Positions 31,709 through 35,652 of a stretch of DNA of 35,652 nt are shown here, one piece after another. Made by a program: the position numbers and the translations under genes. A model generated the notes under the pieces. That model did no database searches and had not been told where the DNA came from. It was given only the letters and a program-made list of their open reading frames with translations. The DNA lies in the NCBI GenBank assembly GCA_018692355.1, contig JABHKE010000201.1, positions 1 to 35,652 of the forward strand, written 5' to 3'. Numbering within the stretch: the first letter of the stretch is position 1; the number at the start of each line of letters is the position of its first letter. The stretch is from Fidelibacterota bacterium. GTDB lineage: Bacteria > Fidelibacterota > Marinisomatia > Marinisomatales > UBA1611.

Positions 31709-32704
31709 ATGAAACTCATTCCAACCTTATTTGTTTTTTGTCAAATTCTATTGGCTGGTCCTGATATAGGCATCTTTGAAAAAATCCTGAATGCTACTGA
31801 ATCTTTTGAAGAAACAACGTCTGCATTTGAAACGGTATTAGATGAATCAAATTTTACCCTTCATGCAAAATATGATTTTAATACATCTAACTCTGGGGGA
31901 CAGAAATCGCGTTTGTATATTTTGACTTCGCCAATATTTATGGATATGGCAAAAAATGAAGCATCCAATACGGTGTCGGCTCAAGTGATTCGCGTAGCGA
32001 TTTATGAATATGGAGAAGGCCGAAAAACCTTTATCAATATGACAAATCCTATAGCCCATGCAATGGTTTTTTATGAAGATTCAAAATCGTATAAGGTATT
32101 AGTGTCCGCGGCAAAAAGTGCCAGTGATGAAATTAAAGCTATCGTAGCTAATGTTCCGGGACAAGTTGATTCCGAACAACTTCCACCATTAAGAGATGAA
32201 GATGATTTGAATGATTTCAATGGAGATGGCCCAGCTAAAATGATGGCCATGTGGAAAAATTGGGAAAGTTCACAGGATGTATTGTTTAAAGAAAAAACGA
32301 TGGAAGCAGCTGTTACTAAAGTTGAAAATATTATAAATAATAGTAAAGATGTCGGTGCGAAAAATTGTGAAGGTTGGAGAATCCTAACAAAAATCAAATT
32401 TAAAGATGCGGTTTATTTCGGGATAACCAATGACTATACAGAAAATCGAACCACCAGTATCAATTCAGATTTTCGAAAGAAAGGTAAATCGGATGATGCA
32501 CCTTTACCGGGGATCGATCATACACCTGCTCATCCAATGGAAATAATTATTTATAAAGATGGCAAGAATGTAAAGGCTGTACAATATGGACAAATGTGGC
32601 GGATGCAATTATATTATTGGGATTCTGGGTATGCTGCCTTTGCCAAATACACTATGATTCCGGGAATAATTTCTGGGAGTATAGAAGATTTATTTGAAGA
32701 ATGA
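31709..32704 (+). CDS. Secreted DUF302-like protein
   Basis: A 331-residue protein with a cleavable-looking signal peptide (KLIPTLFVFCQILLAG). The N-terminal domain, to about residue 135, resembles DUF302 (LHAKYDF, then YILTSPIFMDMAKNEA and RVAIYEYGEGRKTFINMTNP). The C-terminal part is not recognised; it has acidic and lysine-rich linkers and an aromatic end (MWRMQLYYWDSGYAAF). DUF302 proteins often occur beside sulfur-oxidation genes, but their role is unknown. It lies 37 nt after the SOR-like gene and 109 nt before the FeS-NrfD gene. A periplasmic or outer-membrane location is likely. Confidence 0.65.
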   Translation: MKLIPTLFVFCQILLAGPDIGIFEKILNATESFEETTSAFETVLDESNFTLHAKYDFNTSNSGGQKSRLYILTSPIFMDMAKNEASNTVSAQVIRVAIYEYGEGRKTFINMTNPIAHAMVFYEDSKSYKVLVSAAKSASDEIKAIVANVPGQVDSEQLPPLRDEDDLNDFNGDGPAKMMAMWKNWESSQDVLFKEKTMEAAVTKVENIINNSKDVGAKNCEGWRILTKIKFKDAVYFGITNDYTENRTTSINSDFRKKGKSDDAPLPGIDHTPAHPMEIIIYKDGKNVKAVQYGQMWRMQLYYWDSGYAAFAKYTMIPGIISGSIEDLFEE

Positions 32705-32813
32705 AAAAAATGTTAAGGTGGGAAAGTGTTCTAGTGTTCACGGTAAGATTCGAACGATTGAATGGTCACTAACTTTAACACTTTAATACACAAAAACTTT
32801 AGCACTTAAAAAT

Positions 32814-34421
32814 ATGAATTACGGATTTGTAATCGATAATAGAATGTGCATTGGCTGTCATGCCTGCACTGTAGCGTGTAAGAGCGAGCACGATGTTCCC
32901 ATTGGTGTGAACCGCACCCATGTGAAATATATTGAAAAAGGGGAATTCCCCAACAATACGAGAGAATTTTCGGTTCATCGTTGTAACCATTGTGCCGATG
33001 CGCCTTGTGTAGAAATTTGTCCAACCACAGCGCTCCACAATCGCGCCGATGGCATTGTGGATTTTGACAATGACCGGTGTATTGGATGTAAATCCTGTAT
33101 GCAAGCCTGCCCCTATGATGCGCTTTATATCGATCCGGAAACCAATACGGCAGCGAAATGTAATTATTGTGCCCATAAAATTGATGGTGGTTACGAACCG
33201 GCCTGTGTGGTGGTGTGCCCCGTAGAAGCGATTATTTCTGGTGATTTGGATGATACAAATTCCAAAATTGCCCAACTGGTGGCGAATGAAGAAACCATGA
33301 CGCGAAAGCCAGAAAAAATGACCGACCCGAATTTATATTATGTGAATGGGACGAATGAAATGTTGGACCCAAATGCCACCGAAAGAGACGGAAAATATTT
33401 ATGGTCAGAGCAAGGAGCTGGTGTCGGGCATTACGCTAAATATGCGGATAAGCGACTCTCTGAATCGGACACAGAAAATTTACTGGTTCAATTGGCCATG
33501 GAAAATTCTGCCAGAACTGGCAAACCCATTGATAAACGAGCCATCGATAATGTGGCCCAAGAAATCCAACAAAATGTGGACACACAAGCAGCAAGGCGAG
33601 TCTATGATTCACCCAGTAAAGGAGTCCTTTGGGGCTGGGAAGTTCCCGCATATGTATGGACAAAAGCCATTGCCACAGGCACATTTCTTATGATGGCAGT
33701 TTGGCATTTTTTCAATGGCGGCTTGGAATCATCATCGGAAATGGTAGGACTTATAACAACACTTGTATTCATGGGATTAACAGGTGGATTATTGGTAAAA
33801 GATATTGATCGCCCAGATCGGTTCTTATATGTATTGCTTCGCCCCCAATGGAAATCTTGGCTGGTGCGAGGTGCCTATATTATTACAAGTTTTGGTGGAT
33901 TTGTTTCTCTGAAGTTGTTGGATAATTATTTACAACTGGGGCTCGACTGGTTGTGGATTCCTGGATTAGTATTCGCAGGATTAGGTGCAGTCTATACGGC
34001 ATTTCTGTTTAACCAAGCGCGGGCCCGGGATTTATGGCAAACACCCATTCAATCGGCTATTCATATGTTGGTTCATGCCATCATGGCTGGATCAGTAGTA
34101 ATGATGATAATCGCACCTGAATCGATTCAATGGATGGCCAATATCCTTTTTTGGGGAATCGTGGCTAATATGATTATTATGGCGAAAGAAATTTTAATGC
34201 CCCATGATACACCAGACACTAAAAAAGCAATTGAACTCATGACAAAAGGATATTATTCAAAATGTTTCTGGGCAGGAATTGTGATAGGAAATCTTACACC
34301 GATTGTTATCCTAAATACAGTTCCAAGTATGATACTTATTGCAGGTGGATTGGCATTAATCGGAATTTATTTAACAGAATTTGTGCGGATTCGTGTACCG
34401 CAAATGATACCATTAAGTTGA
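32814..34421 (+). CDS. Fused FeS/NrfD-type quinone-reducing subunit of a molybdenum oxidoreductase
   Basis: A 535-residue fusion of the two partner subunits of a Soe/Psr-type enzyme. Residues 1-145 form a four-cluster ferredoxin of the DmsB/PsrB class (C12-C22, C57-C69, C89-C99, C116-C135). A charged linker (about 145-275) leads to an NrfD/PsrC membrane domain with about eight helices, starting near AYVWTKAIATGTFLMMAVW. It would move electrons between the molybdenum subunit encoded next and the quinone pool. With sHdr making sulfite, sulfite oxidation (SoeBC-like) is the favoured role, and polysulfide reduction is the alternative. Electron direction cannot be read from the sequence. Confidence 0.85.
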   Translation: MNYGFVIDNRMCIGCHACTVACKSEHDVPIGVNRTHVKYIEKGEFPNNTREFSVHRCNHCADAPCVEICPTTALHNRADGIVDFDNDRCIGCKSCMQACPYDALYIDPETNTAAKCNYCAHKIDGGYEPACVVVCPVEAIISGDLDDTNSKIAQLVANEETMTRKPEKMTDPNLYYVNGTNEMLDPNATERDGKYLWSEQGAGVGHYAKYADKRLSESDTENLLVQLAMENSARTGKPIDKRAIDNVAQEIQQNVDTQAARRVYDSPSKGVLWGWEVPAYVWTKAIATGTFLMMAVWHFFNGGLESSSEMVGLITTLVFMGLTGGLLVKDIDRPDRFLYVLLRPQWKSWLVRGAYIITSFGGFVSLKLLDNYLQLGLDWLWIPGLVFAGLGAVYTAFLFNQARARDLWQTPIQSAIHMLVHAIMAGSVVMMIIAPESIQWMANILFWGIVANMIIMAKEILMPHDTPDTKKAIELMTKGYYSKCFWAGIVIGNLTPIVILNTVPSMILIAGGLALIGIYLTEFVRIRVPQMIPLS

Positions 34422-34432
34422 TAAAAGAATTA

Positions 34433-34484
34433 GCCACAGAGCACACAGAGAAAAAAATAGAATTAACTCTGTGATCTCTGTGGC
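34433..34484. repeat. Long inverted repeat between the FeS-NrfD and molybdenum-subunit genes
   Basis: GCCACAGAG (34433-34441) and CACAGAG (34444-34450) pair with CTCTGTG (34467-34473) and CTCTGTGGC (34476-34484), with a 2-nt internal bulge on each side and a 16-nt AT-rich loop. An A-run, not a T-run, follows on the + strand, so it is a poor terminator for the genes here. It looks like a dispersed palindromic repeat and could reduce read-through or stabilise the upstream mRNA. Confidence 0.7.
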
Positions 34485-34499
34485 AAAAAAGGGAATTAG

Positions 34500-35652
34500 A
34501 TGAAACGTAGTTGGATAGAAACATTTTCAGAATCATTAGGACTCATTCCTAAAATATCCGATCGACCGGATTGGTCAGAAGAGTTTGCCATGGAAGGTCC
34601 CCGGGAATTGTATAAATATCCTGAACCAGATGAATGGAATGATTTTACAGAATTAGACCCAAAAGCATGGCCGGAGAAAATAGAACGACATTATTCCATT
34701 GTTCCGACAACATGCTTTAACTGTGAATCGGCGTGTGGTTTATTGGCTTATATTGATAAAGATTCCAATGAAGTCCGAAAGTTTGAAGGGAATCCCCAGC
34801 ATCCGGGGAGCCGTGGGCGGAATTGTGCCAAAGGTCCTGCCACTATTAACCAAATTAATGATACAGAACGGATTCTTTATCCACAGAAGCGCGTTGGGAA
34901 GCGTGGTGAAGGGAAGTGGGAGCGCATCACTTGGGATCAAGCATTGGATGAAATTTCAGAAAAGATTGCAGCATCATTACGAAAAAGTAAAGAAAAAGTG
35001 GTTTATCATGTGGGTCGCCCGGGACATGAAGGTTATGCCGAGCGCGTCCTGAAAGCCTGGGGTGTGGATGGGCACAACTCTCACACCAATATTTGTTCTG
35101 CCGGCGCACGAACCGGTTATGCCCTGTGGCATAAATATGATCGGCCAAGCCCGGACCATACCAATGCCAAAGTAATTTTGTTGGCGTCATCCCATTTAGA
35201 AACGGGCCATTATTTTAATCCCCATGCCCAACGAATTATGGAAGGCATGATGAAAGGCGCCAAACTGATTGTTATGGATCCACGCCTTTCAAATACAGCA
35301 TCTATGGCAGATGAATGGATGCCCACCTATCCCGGCAGTGAATCGGCAGTTTATCTGGCCATGGCCAAGATCATTTTAGATGAAGGCATGTATGATCGTC
35401 ATTATATGGAAAACTGGGTGAATTGGGATGATTATCTCAAGAATTTGCACCCGGATGATCCCATTGAATTTGACCAATTCATAAAACGCTTGAGCGAAGA
35501 ATGGGCTGAATTCACACCGGAATATGCTGCCAAAGAAGCCCAAATTGAAGCGGACCAAATTGTTCGTGTAGCACGCCTGGTTGGGAAAGCGGGAAGTAAA
35601 CTCTCTACCCATGTTTGGCGTGGCGCATCCATTGGTAATCTCGGTGGATGGC
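34500..35652 (+). CDS. Molybdopterin oxidoreductase catalytic subunit, SoeA/PsrA-like (partial)
   Basis: The open frame runs from the ATG at 34500 off the right edge: 384 residues of a DMSO-reductase-family large subunit. CFNCESACG (C72, C75, C79) with C109 in GRNCAKGPA binds a 4Fe-4S cluster. HTNICSAGARTG puts C199 at the position of the molybdenum-ligand cysteine of the Psr/Phs/Soe group. GGG-type cofactor loops such as VMDPRLSNTASMADEW also fit. No twin-arginine signal is present, so it is probably cytoplasmic, as for SoeA sulfite dehydrogenase and unlike PsrA. The SD is AGGG, with ATG 7 nt later. The preceding fused FeS-NrfD gene would be its partner. Confidence 0.85.
   Translation, partial: MKRSWIETFSESLGLIPKISDRPDWSEEFAMEGPRELYKYPEPDEWNDFTELDPKAWPEKIERHYSIVPTTCFNCESACGLLAYIDKDSNEVRKFEGNPQHPGSRGRNCAKGPATINQINDTERILYPQKRVGKRGEGKWERITWDQALDEISEKIAASLRKSKEKVVYHVGRPGHEGYAERVLKAWGVDGHNSHTNICSAGARTGYALWHKYDRPSPDHTNAKVILLASSHLETGHYFNPHAQRIMEGMMKGAKLIVMDPRLSNTASMADEWMPTYPGSESAVYLAMAKIILDEGMYDRHYMENWVNWDDYLKNLHPDDPIEFDQFIKRLSEEWAEFTPEYAAKEAQIEADQIVRVARLVGKAGSKLSTHVWRGASIGNLGGW

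Noticed and set aside
32705-32813. A tRNA-like string (GATTCGAAC) in the gap before the FeS-NrfD gene
   Set aside because: No acceptor stem, anticodon arm or other tRNA part can be built around it on either strand. A weak inverted repeat (AAAGTGTT and AACACTTT) with a long loop is also not convincing.
1-35652. CRISPR arrays, insertion sequences, prophage, rRNA or complete tRNA genes
   Set aside because: I found no regularly spaced repeats, transposase motifs, phage genes or structural RNA genes anywhere in the window.

Overview
The window is AT-rich bacterial DNA with dense, mostly co-directional genes, short or overlapping junctions and several TTG/GTG starts. Gene content and protein style suggest a marine sulfur-oxidising heterotroph, perhaps of the FCB group (Marinimicrobia/SAR406-like). 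That taxon is inference: the window holds no rRNA or marker gene that settles it.

Region 1 (1-5878, +) is catabolic. It holds the 3' end of an ACMSD-like decarboxylase, kynureninase and kynurenine 3-monooxygenase (tryptophan/kynurenine breakdown), then a cholesterol-oxidase-type GMC oxidoreductase, a lipoprotein M19 dipeptidase and an OsmC-family gene broken by an internal deletion and frameshift. Region 2 (5919-9125, +) is a non-oxidative pentose phosphate operon, rpe-tkt-rpiB, closed by a strong terminator. Region 3 (about 8714-10378) is a tandem duplication: rpiB 3' half, terminator and convergent cold-shock gene appear twice. The second rpiB is a decayed fragment, while both csp genes and their leaders are conserved.

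Region 4 (10455-12542, -) encodes a SufS-like class V aminotransferase and MobA. It is divergent from region 5, across a 91-bp AT-rich gap with a perfect inverted repeat that may be the operator of the adjacent ArsR-family repressor.

Region 5 (12634-35652, +, running off the window) is the main content: a sulfur-oxidising heterodisulfide-reductase-like (sHdr) island of about 23 kb. Its order is arsR, tusA, two dsrE-like genes, a lipoate-binding protein (lbpA), a thioredoxin-like gene, hdrC1, hdrB1, hdrA, hyp, a fused hdrC2-hdrB2, a Rieske protein, a winged-helix protein, a broken tusA-like gene, etfB, etfA, an ETF:menaquinone oxidoreductase (EMO/EtfD-like), a second lbpA, a lipoate ligase, two LipS-type radical SAM lipoyl synthases, a second lipoate ligase and a third radical SAM enzyme. 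Then come a small protein resembling one domain of sulfur oxygenase reductase (SOR), a secreted DUF302-like protein, a fused FeS-NrfD quinone-reducing subunit and the N-terminal part of a cytoplasmic molybdopterin oxidoreductase (SoeA/PsrA-like).

A working model, from family knowledge and context: TusA and the DsrE proteins hand persulfide sulfur to the sHdr complex, with lipoylated LbpA as cofactor protein. sHdr yields sulfite, and electrons pass through EtfAB and EMO to menaquinone. The locus carries its own lipoate assembly machinery. The molybdenum enzyme with its FeS-NrfD partner would oxidise sulfite to sulfate (Soe-like), and MobA supplies its cofactor. The fused HdrC2-B2 with EtfAB and EMO fits what is called type II sHdr. 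The least expected parts are the single-domain SOR-like protein, the receiver-like/Rieske protein, the third radical SAM enzyme and the tusA-like gene with an in-frame TGA.
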